A DNA stretch of 37,329 nucleotides, taken from the NCBI GenBank assembly GCA_018240745.1, contig JAFEFF010000063.1, forward strand, positions 1 through 37,329, written 5' to 3'. Source of the DNA: Pseudomonadota bacterium. Its GTDB lineage: Bacteria > Pseudomonadota > Alphaproteobacteria > Reyranellales > Reyranellaceae. Numbering within the stretch: the first letter of the stretch is position 1; the number at the start of each line of letters is the position of its first letter. The position numbers and the translations under genes are program-made. Below, piece after piece: positions 24,863 to 36,053 of this stretch. Below the pieces are notes generated by a model. That model was given only the letters and a program-made list of their open reading frames with translations, did not search any database and had not been told where the DNA came from.

Positions 24863-25273
24863 ATGGCGCATTGGCTCATCAAGTCGGAGCCCTCGGCTTA
24901 TTCGTGGGATCAGCTCGTCAAGGACAAGAGGACGTCGTGGACCGGCGTGCGCAATCCGCAGGCCTCCGCCAACCTCAAGGCGATGAAGCTCGGCGATCTC
25001 TGCTTCTTCTATCACTCGAACGAGGGCAAGGAGATCGTCGGCATCGCCAGGGTGGTGAAGACCGCCTATCCCGATCCGACCGACAAGGCGGGCAAGGCGG
25101 TGACGGTCGACGTCGCCGCGGTCGAGCCGGTCGAGCAGTCCGTGACGCTGGCCGCCATCAAGGCCGAGCCCAGGCTCAAGGATTTCGGCCTGGTGCGTCA
25201 ATCGCGATTGTCGGTGGTCCCGGTCAACGACGAGCAGTGGAAGCTGATCTCCAAGATGACCACCGCCAAGTGA
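24863..25273 (+). CDS. EVE domain-containing protein
   Basis: A 136-residue single EVE (PUA-like) domain. HWLIKSEPSAYSWDQLVKDKRTSWTGVRNPQASANLKAMKLGDLCFFYHS is the classic opening, with the aromatic cage residues used to bind modified bases. EVE domains recognise modified cytosines or adenines in DNA or RNA and occur in defence enzymes and as lone proteins such as the human thymocyte nuclear protein THYN1. Here it follows gpsA with AGGGGAG as ribosome site. A role in RNA or DNA modification is not shown by the context. Confidence 0.93.
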   Translation: MAHWLIKSEPSAYSWDQLVKDKRTSWTGVRNPQASANLKAMKLGDLCFFYHSNEGKEIVGIARVVKTAYPDPTDKAGKAVTVDVAAVEPVEQSVTLAAIKAEPRLKDFGLVRQSRLSVVPVNDEQWKLISKMTTAK

Positions 25274-25280
25274 GGGCGCC

Positions 25281-26159
25281 GTGATCGACAACCGCCGCGG
25301 CATCCTCGCGATGTCGGGGTCGGTCGTGGTCTTCATCTTCAACGACGCCCTGATCAAGCTCGCCACGGAAACCATGCCGCCGTTGCAGGCGATCGGCCTG
25401 CGCGGCTGCTTCGCGACCCTGTGGTGCGTTCTGGCCCTGCTGGCGCGCGGCGAGCTGCGCCACGCCCCTCTCCTGCGCGACCGCTGGGTGGCGATGCGCG
25501 GGCTGCTCGAGGCGACGGCGGCGATCAGCTACCTGATCGCGCTGGCCTATATTCCGTTCGCGATCGCGACCGCGATCAACATGTCGACACCGCTGTTCCT
25601 CGCCGCACTTGCGGTGCTGTTCCTCGGCGAGATCGTCGGCTGGCGACGCTGGACGGCGATCGCCGTCGGCTTCGTCGGCGTGCTGATGGTGATCCAGCCG
25701 CATCCCGGCGAGATCAATATCTGGACCTGGATGGTGGTATTCTCCTCGTTCATCGGCGCCATGCGCGACGTGATCGCCCGCTGGGTGCCGCCGCACGTCC
25801 CGACGCTGGTCGTGTCGCTGAGCTCGGCGGTCACGCTCGCGGTGGTCGGCTGCGTCTGGGCGACGCTCAACGGCTGGCAGCCGATGAGCCTGCGCGGCGT
25901 GCTGCTGGTGCTGGGCTCCTCGCTGCTGCTGGCGGCCGGCTACCAGCTCCTGATGATCTCGCTGCGCTCGGGCGCGGAGTTCTCGGTGATCGGCTCGTTC
26001 CGCTACGCCTCGGTGCTGTGGGCGCTGGTCATCGGCTACACGCTGTGGGGCGACGTGCCGAACCTGCTCGCCTTCGCCGGCATCGCGGTGGTGGTGGGTG
26101 CCGGCCTCTATATCCTGCACCGCGAGCGGGTGACCCGGCGGAGGGCCCTTGGCCGCTGA
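25281..26159 (+). CDS. DMT-superfamily transporter (EamA family)
   Basis: A 292-residue inner-membrane protein with two tandem EamA repeats of five membrane segments each. MSGSVVVFIFNDALIKLATETMPPLQAIGLRGC opens repeat 1. FVGVLMVIQPHPGEINIWTW lies at the junction. The end SFRYASVLWALVIGYTLWGDVPNLLAFAGIAVVVGAGLYILHRE closes repeat 2. Members export amino acids, metabolites or drugs; the substrate is unknown. GTG start, 7 bases after the EVE gene, so probably the last gene of the tsaD operon. Confidence 0.9.
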   Translation: MIDNRRGILAMSGSVVVFIFNDALIKLATETMPPLQAIGLRGCFATLWCVLALLARGELRHAPLLRDRWVAMRGLLEATAAISYLIALAYIPFAIATAINMSTPLFLAALAVLFLGEIVGWRRWTAIAVGFVGVLMVIQPHPGEINIWTWMVVFSSFIGAMRDVIARWVPPHVPTLVVSLSSAVTLAVVGCVWATLNGWQPMSLRGVLLVLGSSLLLAAGYQLLMISLRSGAEFSVIGSFRYASVLWALVIGYTLWGDVPNLLAFAGIAVVVGAGLYILHRERVTRRRALGR

Positions 26160-26173
26160 TCGCCGCTGATCCT

Positions 26174-26389
26174 TCAGGCCTCCGTCGGACCGGCGCTCCT
26201 GTCGGCGCTCCGCAGAGAGAGATCGATCATCTCGAACGCATCGTCGAGGGCGCGGAAGGCCGAGGAGTTCGCAGCGACGAGGCGATCTTCGGAGCCCGGC
26301 ACGATAATCTCGGCCAGGTAGCCCCATTCTGCAGGCTCTATGCTGATCCGGTGGCCGAAGTAGGTCGTCTTCAGGGAGCGCGGCTGCAT
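26174..26389 (-). CDS. small protein of unknown function
   Basis: A 71-residue reading frame, MQPRSLKTTYFGHRISIEPAEWGYLAEIIVPGSEDRLVAANSSAFRALDDAFEMIDLSLRS and a short tail. The composition looks like a real soluble alpha/beta protein rather than a shadow: aromatic and hydrophobic residues are regularly spaced and no competing frame is better. No family is recognised. A longer start at 26425 would add 12 residues; neither start has a clear ribosome site. It is convergent with the DMT transporter and lies downstream of the creatininase-family gene on the same strand. Confidence 0.55.
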   Translation of the reverse strand: MQPRSLKTTYFGHRISIEPAEWGYLAEIIVPGSEDRLVAANSSAFRALDDAFEMIDLSLRSADRSAGPTEA

Positions 26390-26488
26390 GGCAACGTTAA
26401 CTCGCCGGGGAGCCGCCGGTTGCATGACAGGACGAGCGGTGCGGTTCCGCGTACGATGCCGTGCCGTCTCCCTTCGGCGCGAGACTCT

Positions 26489-26522
26489 TTATCGGGAAAC
26501 CCAAGTTATCGGGAGACCCAAG
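26489..26522. repeat. 17-base tandem duplication at the end of the creatininase gene
   Basis: TTATCGGGAAACCCAAG (26489-26505) is directly followed by TTATCGGGAGACCCAAG (26506-26522). The second copy encodes the last codons and stop of the creatininase-family gene; the first lies just beyond the stop. They differ at one base. Confidence 0.8.
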
Positions 26523-27249
26523 CCTCGTAGTCGCGCGCGACGTCGGCGACGGCGGTTTCGTAGATCCGCTTGCCGTGCTCGGGCGTGGCGAGATTCGGGT
26601 CGGACCCAATGCGGCCGTCGGGGAAGTTGCGGCGATAATCCTCGGCATCGGCGAAGCCGCCGGTCGGCGCGATGCGCGGCTCCATCGGCTTCTGCTGCAT
26701 GGTCTGCGGATAGCCGTACCAGGTCAGCGCGACCTCCGACGGCGTCGCGTGGCTGCCCTCGGCATTGCCGTAGAGCTCGCGGCTCAGGCTCTTGATACCG
26801 GCGCTTTCCCACCAGTTGCGCAGCACGCACTTGATCGACGGCTGGTTGGACAGGCGCTCCATCGAGCGCTCGGCATAGATCTCGGAGAACGAGGCGGTGA
26901 CGGTGGCGACGTTGCCGCCGTGGCCGTTGATGAAATAGAAGCGGGTGAAGCCGTGCCGGGCCAGCGACATCACCTGATCGCGGATCAGCGCGATCAGCGT
27001 CGAGGGCCGCACCGTCATCGACCCGGGGAAGGCGAGGTGATGCTGCGCCATGCCGACCGGGATGGTCGGCGCCACCAATGCGCCCACCTTCTCGCCGACG
27101 CCGCGGCCGATCATCTCGGCAGTCAGCGCGTCGGTGCCGATCAGGCCGGTCGGACCGTGCTGCTCGGTCGAGCCGATCGGGATGATGATGCCGGTCCTGC
27201 TCTTGAGATACTCCTCGACGAACTGCCAGGTCTTAAGCTGAAGCTGCAC
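26506..27249 (-). CDS. creatininase-family amidohydrolase
   Basis: A 247-residue metal-dependent amidohydrolase of the creatininase/MftE family. Metal-site residues are E29 and H31 in IGSTEQHGP, D40 in GLIGTDAL and H110 in FINGHGGN. The later GSHATPSEVAL block also matches. The start is a GTG at 27249, chosen because GAGGAG lies eight bases before it and the resulting MQLQLKTW start fits the family; upstream ATG codons give unrelated residues. Members hydrolyse creatinine, formamides or mycofactocin precursors. The true substrate is unknown. Confidence 0.9.
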   Translation of the reverse strand: MQLQLKTWQFVEEYLKSRTGIIIPIGSTEQHGPTGLIGTDALTAEMIGRGVGEKVGALVAPTIPVGMAQHHLAFPGSMTVRPSTLIALIRDQVMSLARHGFTRFYFINGHGGNVATVTASFSEIYAERSMERLSNQPSIKCVLRNWWESAGIKSLSRELYGNAEGSHATPSEVALTWYGYPQTMQQKPMEPRIAPTGGFADAEDYRRNFPDGRIGSDPNLATPEHGKRIYETAVADVARDYEAWVSR

Positions 27250-27257
27250 GAATGGAA

Positions 27258-27263
27258 CTCCTC
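27258..27263 (-). promoter_or_regulatory. ribosome binding site deciding the creatininase-family start
   Basis: GAGGAG on the minus strand lies eight bases before the GTG at 27249. It settles the start at that GTG rather than the in-frame ATG at 27282. Confidence 0.65.
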
Positions 27264-27280
27264 GTTTGCGGCAGGATACC

Positions 27281-27334
27281 ATGGAAACCACTGACGTCCT
27301 GATCTGCGGCGCCGGCGCCGCCGGCCTCACGCTT
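27281..27334 (+). pseudogene. 5' stub of an FAD-dependent oxidoreductase
   Basis: From the ATG at 27281 the frame reads METTDVLICGAGAAGLTL, the dinucleotide-binding GxGxxG start of FAD monooxygenases such as UbiH/PhzS-type enzymes, with AGGA five bases before the ATG. After about 18 residues the match ends. The frame stays open but reads antisense to the end of the YyaL-type gene. This is best seen as the remnant of a gene whose body was deleted when the neighbouring segment joined. It is short, so chance similarity cannot be wholly excluded. Confidence 0.55.
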
Positions 27335-27358
27335 ACCGGCATCTCGACCCTGTCGGCG

Positions 27359-29370
<2,012 letters not shown>

Positions 29371-29374
<4 letters not shown>

Positions 29375-30528
29375 GCGGCGCCCTCTCCGAGATTGCCTTC
29401 GCTGTTGATGACCAGAACGCGCGAGCTCCCGCCAAGCTGCAGCGCCGCGACGGCGGCAGGATCGGCACAGACCCGCACCAGGCCGGCGAAGCCCGCGCAA
29501 CCCGACGGTCCCGAGGCGATCGCCGGATCGCCTCGATGCGGCTGCGCCAGCTTCTTTCGCGCCGGCGGCACCTGATCCTCGGTGATGGTCATGAACCAGT
29601 CGGCGCCCAGGCCGACGACCGGCCAGGTGATCGGCGAGATCTCGCGGCAGGCGAGTCCGCCCATCGCGGTGTCGGCGTTGCCGCTCGCGAGCGCCGGCCT
29701 GCCGGCCCGGTTGCTTTGCAGCCAGCAATCCGCGCTCTCGGGCTCGACGACGATGAACTGTGGCCGCGGTGTGCAGCGCGCCCACAGATACCCGATCACC
29801 GCCGCCGCGAGCCCGCCGACACCGGCCTGCACGAACACATGCGTCGGCCCGGCCGGCCACTGCCGCAGCACTTCCTCCACCAGCACGGTGTAGCCGCGCA
29901 TCACGTCGCGCGGCGTGTCCTGGTAGCCGTCCCACGAGGTATCGGAGATGATCGTCCAGCCATTGGCCTGCGACTGGCGGCGGCATTGGTCGACCGCTTC
30001 CTCGTAGTCGCCATCGATGCGGATCACGTCGGCGCCGCGCGCGCGGATCGCCGCTTCCTTCTCGGCGGAGGTGAAGCTCGGCAGGAAGATGACGCAGCGC
30101 GCGCCGAACAGCTTGGCGCCCGCCGCGACCGAGCGGCCGTGATTGCCCGAGCTCGCCGTCGCAAAAGTGAACCTGGCCGTGACGTCGCGGTGTGCCCCGC
30201 GCATCAGCTCCTCGAGGCCGGGCAGCCGGCCGAGTTGCGCCTGAACGGCGCGCGCCAGCGCCATGCCGACGGCGTAGACGCCGCCCAGCGCCTTGAAGGC
30301 GCCGAAGCCGAAGCGCTGGCTCTCGTCCTTCACCCGCAGTTCGCCGATGCCGAGCTCGGCCGCCATCGCCGGCAGGGAATGCAAAGGCGTCGGCTTGTGC
30401 ACCGGGCAGGCGGCAAGGCTCTCCAGCAGCCCGGGCACGCCATCGGGGTCGATCACGCGGCGCTGCTCGGCGCCATAGGCCATGTCGCGCCGCGCGCGGG
30501 GATTTCGGGCAATCCAGTCTTGGGTCAT
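29371..30528 (-). CDS. PLP-dependent lyase, diaminopropionate ammonia-lyase-like
   Basis: A 385-residue fold-type II PLP enzyme. The cofactor lysine K79 is in [33 protein letters not shown] is the Asn/His substrate loop, and [12 protein letters not shown] is the glycine phosphate cradle. The [17 protein letters not shown] and [21 protein letters not shown] blocks are those of 2,3-diaminopropionate ammonia-lyase (YgeX/DpaL), which gives pyruvate and ammonia. Threonine-deaminase-like activity is an alternative. It is divergent from the DUF3857 gene with almost no gap and overlaps the YyaL-type gene. Confidence 0.88.
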
Positions 30529-30538
30529 GATGCTTCCA

Positions 30539-32386
30539 ATGAGGATCATTAGCTGGATTGCGCTGGCCTGTCTCGCCGCGCTGTCCGTCATGCCGGCGCG
30601 GGCCCAGGACTCGGGCTTCAGCTGGCCGATCAGCCGCCAGACCTTCACCATCGGGGACAACGGCGCCTGGACCGGGACGTTCGAGCTGGAGCGCACGGCG
30701 CACGATGCCCGCGCGGCGCGCAGCGGTGCCCGGGTCGACATCTCCTACACCGCGGGCCAGGCGACGATCGAGATCCTCGAGGCGGTGACGGTCAAGGCCG
30801 ACGGCCGGCGCATCGCCGTGACGCCCGACAAGATCTTCGACATCGCGCCGCAGGCCGCGCGGCAGGTCGCGATGTACAGCGACACGCGCACCAAGAGCAT
30901 CGTCTTTCCCGATGTCGGTGCCGGCGACACGGTGCGCTACGTCTATCGGCTGAAGCATTTCGCCTCGACCTGGCCGGGCTTCTCCTGGGTCGTGCCGGTC
31001 CGTCCGTCGATGCGGGTCAAGCAGGCGGAGACGGTCATCGAGCATGCCGCAAACCTGCCGTTCACCGAGGAGCATCGCGGCGTCGACTACCGCCGGGAGA
31101 TCGTCGGCGACCGGGTGCGCGAGACCTTCGCCTGGAGCAACGACAGGAAGGTGCCGGACGAGCCCGGCGACACGTCCGACCTCGACTGGGCGCGGCGCTT
31201 CGCGGTGTCGACCTTCGCCTCGTATGCCGAGATCGGCGACGATTACGGGCGGCTGCATGCCCTGGCGTCGAAGGTGACGCCCGCGGCCTCGGCGCTGGCG
31301 GCGAAGATCGTCGGCACCGTGACCGAGCCGCGCGAGCAGGCGCGGTTGCTCGCGGAATGGGTGTCGCAGAACGTCCGCTATGTCGCGGTGTCGATCGGGC
31401 AGGGCACGCTCGCGCCGACGCCGGCCGACGCGACGATCGTCAACCGCTACGGCGACTGCAAGGCCCAGACGGCGCTGCTCGCCGCCCTGCTGTCGGCGCG
31501 CGGCATCGAAAGCGAGCCGGCGCTGATCCACTCCAGCGTGCCGCGCTACACCCTGACCGAAGTGCCGGTGGCGGACTTCAATCACGTCATGCTCCACCTG
31601 CCGGCGTTCGATCTCTACGTCGATCCGACGGCCTATTCCGCCGCCTTCGGGGTCCTGCCGTGGTCGAACTACGACAAGCCGGTGCTGCTGGCGGTCGTCG
31701 GCCACTCGCGGCTGGCGCGTACGCCCGCGCTGAGAAGCGACGACAATGTCGTCGAGGTCACGACGCATGCCGAGATCTCGGCCGACGGCCATATCACCGG
31801 CACCACGTCGGAGCATGCGACCGGCGCGATGGCGAGCGACCTCAAGGCGTGGATGGCGCTCGATCTCGACGAGGCGCGCGCGACCAAACAGCTCGATTTC
31901 TTCGACGGACCGGGCACCGGCAAGTGGCTCGATCCGGTGCGCGACGACGCCGCCAACGACGTGTCGCTGAAGGCCGAGTTCGCCATGGCCGATACGATCG
32001 ACCTCGCGGCCGGCGAGGCGCTGGTGCCGCCGCCCGGCCTGCGCTTCCTCGCCCGGCCGGGCACGATGCTGATGGGCACGCACGACACGCCGCGCACGCA
32101 TCCGTTCCCCTGCTATGCCGGCCGGCAGGTCGAGACGCTCGAGGTCGCGGTGCCGGAAGGCTTCAGGCCGCAGCGCCTGCCGCGGGACCGTACGTTCGAG
32201 ACGGCGATCGCCACCTACCGCGCGCGCTATGCGTTCGACGACAGGACGCTCACGGTGCGGCGGGAGTTCGTCGCACGGCCCCGGCAGCAGGTCTGCACGC
32301 CCGAGCAGTCGCGCGAGATGGCCGGCCTGCTGTCGCGCATCCGCCGCGACTATGCCTCGGTGGTTTTGTTCGACCGGGCGCTCTAG
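30539..32386 (+). CDS. secreted DUF3857 and transglutaminase-like domain protein
   Basis: A 615-residue protein with a signal peptide ([22 protein letters not shown], cut after about residue 22). A DUF3857 domain spans roughly 40-210 ([44 protein letters not shown]). The transglutaminase-like core follows with triad C307 (YGDCKAQ), H349 (FNHVML) and D362 (YVDPTA). The last 200 or so residues are beta-rich. Its substrate and role are unknown; a cell-envelope location is inferred. In-frame ATGs at 30527 and 30530 are alternatives, overlapping the divergent ATG at 30528. No good ribosome site is visible. Confidence 0.88.
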   Translation: MRIISWIALACLAALSVMPARAQDSGFSWPISRQTFTIGDNGAWTGTFELERTAHDARAARSGARVDISYTAGQATIEILEAVTVKADGRRIAVTPDKIFDIAPQAARQVAMYSDTRTKSIVFPDVGAGDTVRYVYRLKHFASTWPGFSWVVPVRPSMRVKQAETVIEHAANLPFTEEHRGVDYRREIVGDRVRETFAWSNDRKVPDEPGDTSDLDWARRFAVSTFASYAEIGDDYGRLHALASKVTPAASALAAKIVGTVTEPREQARLLAEWVSQNVRYVAVSIGQGTLAPTPADATIVNRYGDCKAQTALLAALLSARGIESEPALIHSSVPRYTLTEVPVADFNHVMLHLPAFDLYVDPTAYSAAFGVLPWSNYDKPVLLAVVGHSRLARTPALRSDDNVVEVTTHAEISADGHITGTTSEHATGAMASDLKAWMALDLDEARATKQLDFFDGPGTGKWLDPVRDDAANDVSLKAEFAMADTIDLAAGEALVPPPGLRFLARPGTMLMGTHDTPRTHPFPCYAGRQVETLEVAVPEGFRPQRLPRDRTFETAIATYRARYAFDDRTLTVRREFVARPRQQVCTPEQSREMAGLLSRIRRDYASVVLFDRAL

Positions 32387-32410
32387 GCTGCCCCAAACGG
32401 AGTGCCGCGC

Positions 32411-32668
32411 ATGAAAGTGAACGTCGAGGTGACCTGCACGCCCGAGGAGGCCCGCACCTTTTTCGGCCTGCCCGACCTCAAGCCGATGCAGGAACGGGTG
32501 ATGGCCGAGATCGAGGAGCGGCTGCGCTCGAGCCTGAACGCCATGAATCCCGAGGCGGTCTTCAAGACCTGGCTGCCGGCCTCGATGCAGGGCGTCGAGC
32601 AGATGCAGCAGCTGCAGCAGGCCTTCTGGACGCAGCTCGCCAATATCGCCCAGGGCAAGAAGGAATAG
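32411..32668 (+). CDS. small DUF6489-like protein
   Basis: An 85-residue protein, [25 protein letters not shown] at the start, then a helical segment rich in Gln and Met ([24 protein letters not shown]). It resembles the alphaproteobacterial DUF6489 family, which has no known function. The ATG at 32411 has GGAG eight bases upstream and is preferred to the GTG at 32402. It lies 24 bases after the DUF3857 gene and just before an iron-sulfur protein gene. Confidence 0.8.
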   Translation: MKVNVEVTCTPEEARTFFGLPDLKPMQERVMAEIEERLRSSLNAMNPEAVFKTWLPASMQGVEQMQQLQQAFWTQLANIAQGKKE

Positions 32669-32673
32669 TGGGG

Positions 32674-33048
32674 ATGAGCAACCGCGAGAAGCCGACCGAT
32701 CCGGCGCCCTATTACGAAGCGCACGTCTTCTGCTGCACCAACCGCAGGCCGGCCGGCCATCCGCGCGGCTGCTGCGCCGACAAGGGCAGCGAGGGCCTGC
32801 GCGACTACATGAAGGATCGGGCGCGCGCGCTCGGCCTCAAGAGGATGCGCATCAACGCCTCGGGCTGCCTCGATCGCTGCGAGCTCGGACCGACCGTGGT
32901 GATCTATCCCGAAGGCGTCTGGTATTCGGTCGCGAGCGAGGCGGACGTCGACGAGGTGCTGCAGAAACACCTGGTCGAAGGCGGCCGCGTCGAACGCCTG
33001 ATGCTGAAGACGACCGACAAGCTGCCGAAGGACCGGGTGAAGGTCTGA
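32674..33048 (+). CDS. thioredoxin-like (2Fe-2S) ferredoxin-domain protein
   Basis: A 124-residue protein with cysteines C20-C21, C33-C34, C65 and C69. The blocks [19 protein letters not shown] and [24 protein letters not shown] are those of thioredoxin-like [2Fe-2S] ferredoxins related to the C-terminal half of NuoE; the cluster would use one cysteine of the first groups and C65/C69. No electron-transfer partner gene is adjacent. The start is the ATG at 32674 with GGGG before it. It is followed by compound repeat copy C. Confidence 0.9.
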   Translation: MSNREKPTDPAPYYEAHVFCCTNRRPAGHPRGCCADKGSEGLRDYMKDRARALGLKRMRINASGCLDRCELGPTVVIYPEGVWYSVASEADVDEVLQKHLVEGGRVERLMLKTTDKLPKDRVKV

Positions 33049-33053
33049 TCACG

Positions 33054-33185
33054 CCCTCCCCCGTCTTCGGGGGAGGTGTCGCGGTAATCCGCGACGGAGG
33101 GGGCATGACTCTTCACGTCGCCAAGGCCCCTGACCCCTCCGTCAGCGTAAGACGCTGACACCTCCCCCGAAGACGGGGGAGGGGG
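33054..33185. repeat. compound palindromic repeat, copy C
   Basis: The left arm (33054-33103) has outer hairpin CCCCCGTCTTCGGGGG and inner GTCGCGGTAATCCGCGAC. The right arm (33134-33185) has the matching outer hairpin but inner GTCAGCGTAAGACGCTGAC. The order of inner types is reversed relative to copy B. It occupies the gap between two convergent genes, the iron-sulfur protein and the HAD phosphatase, and likely terminates both. Confidence 0.85.
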
Positions 33186-33186
33186 A

Positions 33187-33909
33187 TTACTCCAGCAGCT
33201 CCGCCAGCCGCCTGATCACGCGCGTCGGCTTGGCCGTGGCGTGGGCGGGAATGCCGGCGTCGAACGGGTCGTACCAGATGCCGCACAGGCCGAGCTTCTG
33301 CGGCGCCTCGACTTCCCATTCGTAGTTGTCGCCGACCATCCAGGCATCGCAGGCGTCGCAGCCCAGCCGCCCGAGCGCGTGACGGTAGACGTCGGGCTCG
33401 GGCTTGCCCATGCCGAACTCGCCTTCGATCTGGATGTGGTCGAAGCGATGGCCGAGCTCGAAGCGCTCGATCTTGGCCCGCTGGAACTCGGCCGCGCCGT
33501 TGGTCACCAGCGCGAGCTTCACACCGCGCTGGCGCAGCGCGTCGACCGTGGCATGCGCGTCGGGATAGAGCCGGTACTCGGCGCGGCGCAACTCGGTGAA
33601 GGCGTCGGCGATGTGGTCGGCCAGGGTTTCGTCGCGGTAGCCGAGCCGCGCCAGGCCGCGGCGCACCGACAGCCGGCGCGCACCCGGAATGTCCAGCCGC
33701 CATTTCGCCGCCTCGGCGCGGTCGCTCCAGAAGGCCCGTGCTTCCTCCATGATCGCTTGCCGCACGCGCTCGATCGCCTCGGCGCCCTGCGCATCGAGAT
33801 GAGCGGCGAAGAAATTCAGCAGGCGCGTCCACGCCTCCTCCGGCTGCGCGTAGGCCCGGATCAGCGTGTCGTCGAGATCGAACAGGATGGCGCGGGGAAG
33901 CCCAGTCAT
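33187..33909 (-). CDS. HAD-superfamily hydrolase (subfamily IA phosphatase-like)
   Basis: A 240-residue HAD enzyme. Motif I is D11-L-D13-D-T (LFDLDDTLI), motif II VTNG, motif III lysine in MGKPEPDVY, motif IV VGDNYEWEVEAP. The alpha-helical cap spans about 20-100. Such enzymes dephosphorylate small phosphorylated metabolites such as haloacids or phosphoglycolate. No substrate can be assigned. It lies 27 bases after the LpoA-like gene on the same strand, probably the last gene of that transcript. Confidence 0.92.
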   Translation of the reverse strand: MTGLPRAILFDLDDTLIRAYAQPEEAWTRLLNFFAAHLDAQGAEAIERVRQAIMEEARAFWSDRAEAAKWRLDIPGARRLSVRRGLARLGYRDETLADHIADAFTELRRAEYRLYPDAHATVDALRQRGVKLALVTNGAAEFQRAKIERFELGHRFDHIQIEGEFGMGKPEPDVYRHALGRLGCDACDAWMVGDNYEWEVEAPQKLGLCGIWYDPFDAGIPAHATAKPTRVIRRLAELLE

Positions 33910-33936
33910 CGCGAACCGGTCGTCACATGAGGACCA

Positions 33937-35103
33937 TCAGTTGGTTTGCGCCGAGGTGAAGCCGCTCGGCGCCGGGCTGACCACCACGCGGCGATCGCCC
34001 TGCACCTCGATCACCGCCAGGGCGCGCTCGGTGCGGCCGTCGGGCAGCAGGCGGAACACGCCGTCGACGCCCGACCAGCCGTTGGGGTTGGCGATCGCCT
34101 CGGCCGAGAAATCGCCGCCCGGCTTCAGCCGCGCCAGCTGGGCGGCGAGCGAGACCGCGTCGTAGGCGAGCGTCGCCAGCCGATGCGGGGGACGGCCGTA
34201 GGTCGCGACGTACTTGCGCTCGAAGTCGGCGCGCAGCGCCGGATCGGGCGCGGCGTACCAGGCGCCCCGCAGCAACGGATCGGAGCCGATTCCCGGCACG
34301 TCCCACACGCCGGTGCCGATCAACTGCACCGACTTGGGGTCGACGCCATTGGCGCTGAGCGAGGCCAGCACGGTGTTGAGCCGGGGCGGCGCGATCGGCA
34401 GCAGGATGGCGAGCTTGCCTTCGCCCCTGGTGGCGTCGGCGAGCCGCTTGGCGGCGATCGAGATGTCGCTGCCTTCGTCGTAGCTCTCCGAGGCAACCAC
34501 GGTGCCGCCGCGCGTCGCGACGCGGCTTTCGAGCGTGCGCGCCATCTGCTCGCCATAGGTGCTGCGCGGCGACAGCACGGCGAAGCGCTTGATGCCGGTC
34601 GAGGCGGTGTAGTCGACGACGCGGCGCACCTGTGGCGGCGCGGCAATGCCCATCACCCACAGCCCGGGTTGGGCGACGCTTTCATCGTTGGAGAACGAGA
34701 TGATGTTGGTATGGTCCGTCCGACGCAGCGGCGCCAGCGCCGTCGCCGAGGCGCCGAACAGGGGGCCGAGGATCAGTGCGCAGCCGTCGGCCTGGGCACG
34801 CTTGTAGGCCTGGATCGTCGCGTCACCGCTTTCGCCGGCATCGTAGGCGGCGAGCGCCAGTTCCTTGGCGCCGGTGTTGAACAGGGCGAGCTCGGCCGCC
34901 TGCTGCATCGACTGGCCGATCGCCGCGCTGCGTCCGCTGAGCGGCAGCAGCAGGGCGATGCGCGCCTTGCCCGACGCGGTGGTCGGCGAGCCGGCGACGG
35001 GCCCCGTGGGCTTCGGCGGCGGCAAGGGCGTGCTACGCTGGGGCGATTCGGTGCAGGCACCCAGAAGAAAGGCGATGGTCGCAAGCGCGAGGAGGGGACG
35101 CAT
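33937..35103 (-). CDS. LpoA-like penicillin-binding protein activator lipoprotein
   Basis: A 388-residue lipoprotein (lipobox LLGAC, Cys17) followed by a proline-rich linker (STPLPPPKPTGPVAGSP) and a type I periplasmic-binding fold. It resembles the C-terminal domain of E. coli LpoA: KARIALLLPLSGRSAAIGQSMQQAAELALF, LILGPLFGASATAL, then KRFAVLSPRSTYGEQMA. LpoA activates PBP1A in peptidoglycan synthesis; the role here is inferred. It is divergent from rsmI with only 17 bases between starts, mirroring the lpoA-rsmI-yraN neighbourhood of many proteobacteria. Confidence 0.9.
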   Translation of the reverse strand: MRPLLALATIAFLLGACTESPQRSTPLPPPKPTGPVAGSPTTASGKARIALLLPLSGRSAAIGQSMQQAAELALFNTGAKELALAAYDAGESGDATIQAYKRAQADGCALILGPLFGASATALAPLRRTDHTNIISFSNDESVAQPGLWVMGIAAPPQVRRVVDYTASTGIKRFAVLSPRSTYGEQMARTLESRVATRGGTVVASESYDEGSDISIAAKRLADATRGEGKLAILLPIAPPRLNTVLASLSANGVDPKSVQLIGTGVWDVPGIGSDPLLRGAWYAAPDPALRADFERKYVATYGRPPHRLATLAYDAVSLAAQLARLKPGGDFSAEAIANPNGWSGVDGVFRLLPDGRTERALAVIEVQGDRRVVVSPAPSGFTSAQTN

Positions 35104-35120
35104 CGGCGGAAGGACTCCGG

Positions 35121-36053
35121 GTGGCGGGAATTCAAATGGAAGGCAGCGAACGCTCCCAAGCTACCGGCCGGCAGGCCCAAGGTAAACCGCCCGACCGTGC
35201 GCCGGATCGCCCGCTCGGGCCCGGCCTCCATATTGTCGCGACTCCGATCGGCAACCTGCGCGACATCACCCTGCGGGCGCTGGACACATTGCGCGCGGCC
35301 GACCTGATCGCCGCCGAGGATACGCGGGTCTTCGCCAAGCTCGCCAGCGCCTACGGCATCGCCAACCCGACCGTGGCCTACAGCGATGCCACCCAGGACG
35401 CCAACGAGCCGCGGATCCTGCGCGCGCTGGCGGCGGGCAAGCGGGTGGCCCTGGTGTCCGACGCCGGCATGCCGCTGATCTCCGATCCCGGTTATCGTCT
35501 CGTACGCGCCGCATTGGAGGCCGGCCACACCGTGACGGCGGCGCCCGGCCCGTCGGCGGTGCTGATGGCGCTGGCTCTGTCCGGCTTGCCGACCGAACGC
35601 TTCTTCTTTGGCGGATTCCTGCCCGCGAAGGCCGGCGAGCGGCGGCGCGCCATTGCCGACGCCGCCCTGATCCCTTCGACGATCGTGTTCTTCGAGGCGC
35701 CGCATCGGCTGGCGGCCTCGCTGGCCGATCTCGCCGAGCTGCTGGGCGACCGGCCGGCCGCGGTGGCGCGCGAGCTGACCAAATTGTTCGAGGAGGTGCG
35801 CCGGGCGTCGCTGGCGGCTCTTGCGTCGCACTACGCAACCCAGGCCGAGGTCAAGGGGGAGATCGTCATCGTCATCGGGCCGCCGGGCGAAGCGGCGGCG
35901 CCGTCGGGCGAGACGCTCGATGCCGCGCTGCGGCAAGCGATGACGTCCGCGTCCGTGAAGGATGCCGCGGCGGAAATCGCAGCACGCTTTGGACTTCGCC
36001 GCCGCGAGGTTTATGCTCGCGCCCTCGAGCTCAAGCGTCAGGGTGTGCCATGA
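35121..36053 (+). CDS. rsmI: 16S rRNA (cytidine-1402-2'-O)-methyltransferase
   Basis: A 310-residue SAM-dependent methyltransferase of the tetrapyrrole-methylase fold that modifies C1402 in the ribosome P site. LHIVATPIGNLRDITLRALDTL begins the core after a 30-residue polar lead. AAEDTRVFAKL, SDAGMPLISDPGYRLV and the C-terminal RRREVYARALELK are diagnostic. The GTG at 35121 has GGAAGGA six bases before it; an ATG at 35136 with GGGA is a fair alternative. The stop overlaps yraN in ATGA. Confidence 0.95.
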   Translation: MAGIQMEGSERSQATGRQAQGKPPDRAPDRPLGPGLHIVATPIGNLRDITLRALDTLRAADLIAAEDTRVFAKLASAYGIANPTVAYSDATQDANEPRILRALAAGKRVALVSDAGMPLISDPGYRLVRAALEAGHTVTAAPGPSAVLMALALSGLPTERFFFGGFLPAKAGERRRAIADAALIPSTIVFFEAPHRLAASLADLAELLGDRPAAVARELTKLFEEVRRASLAALASHYATQAEVKGEIVIVIGPPGEAAAPSGETLDAALRQAMTSASVKDAAAEIAARFGLRRREVYARALELKRQGVP

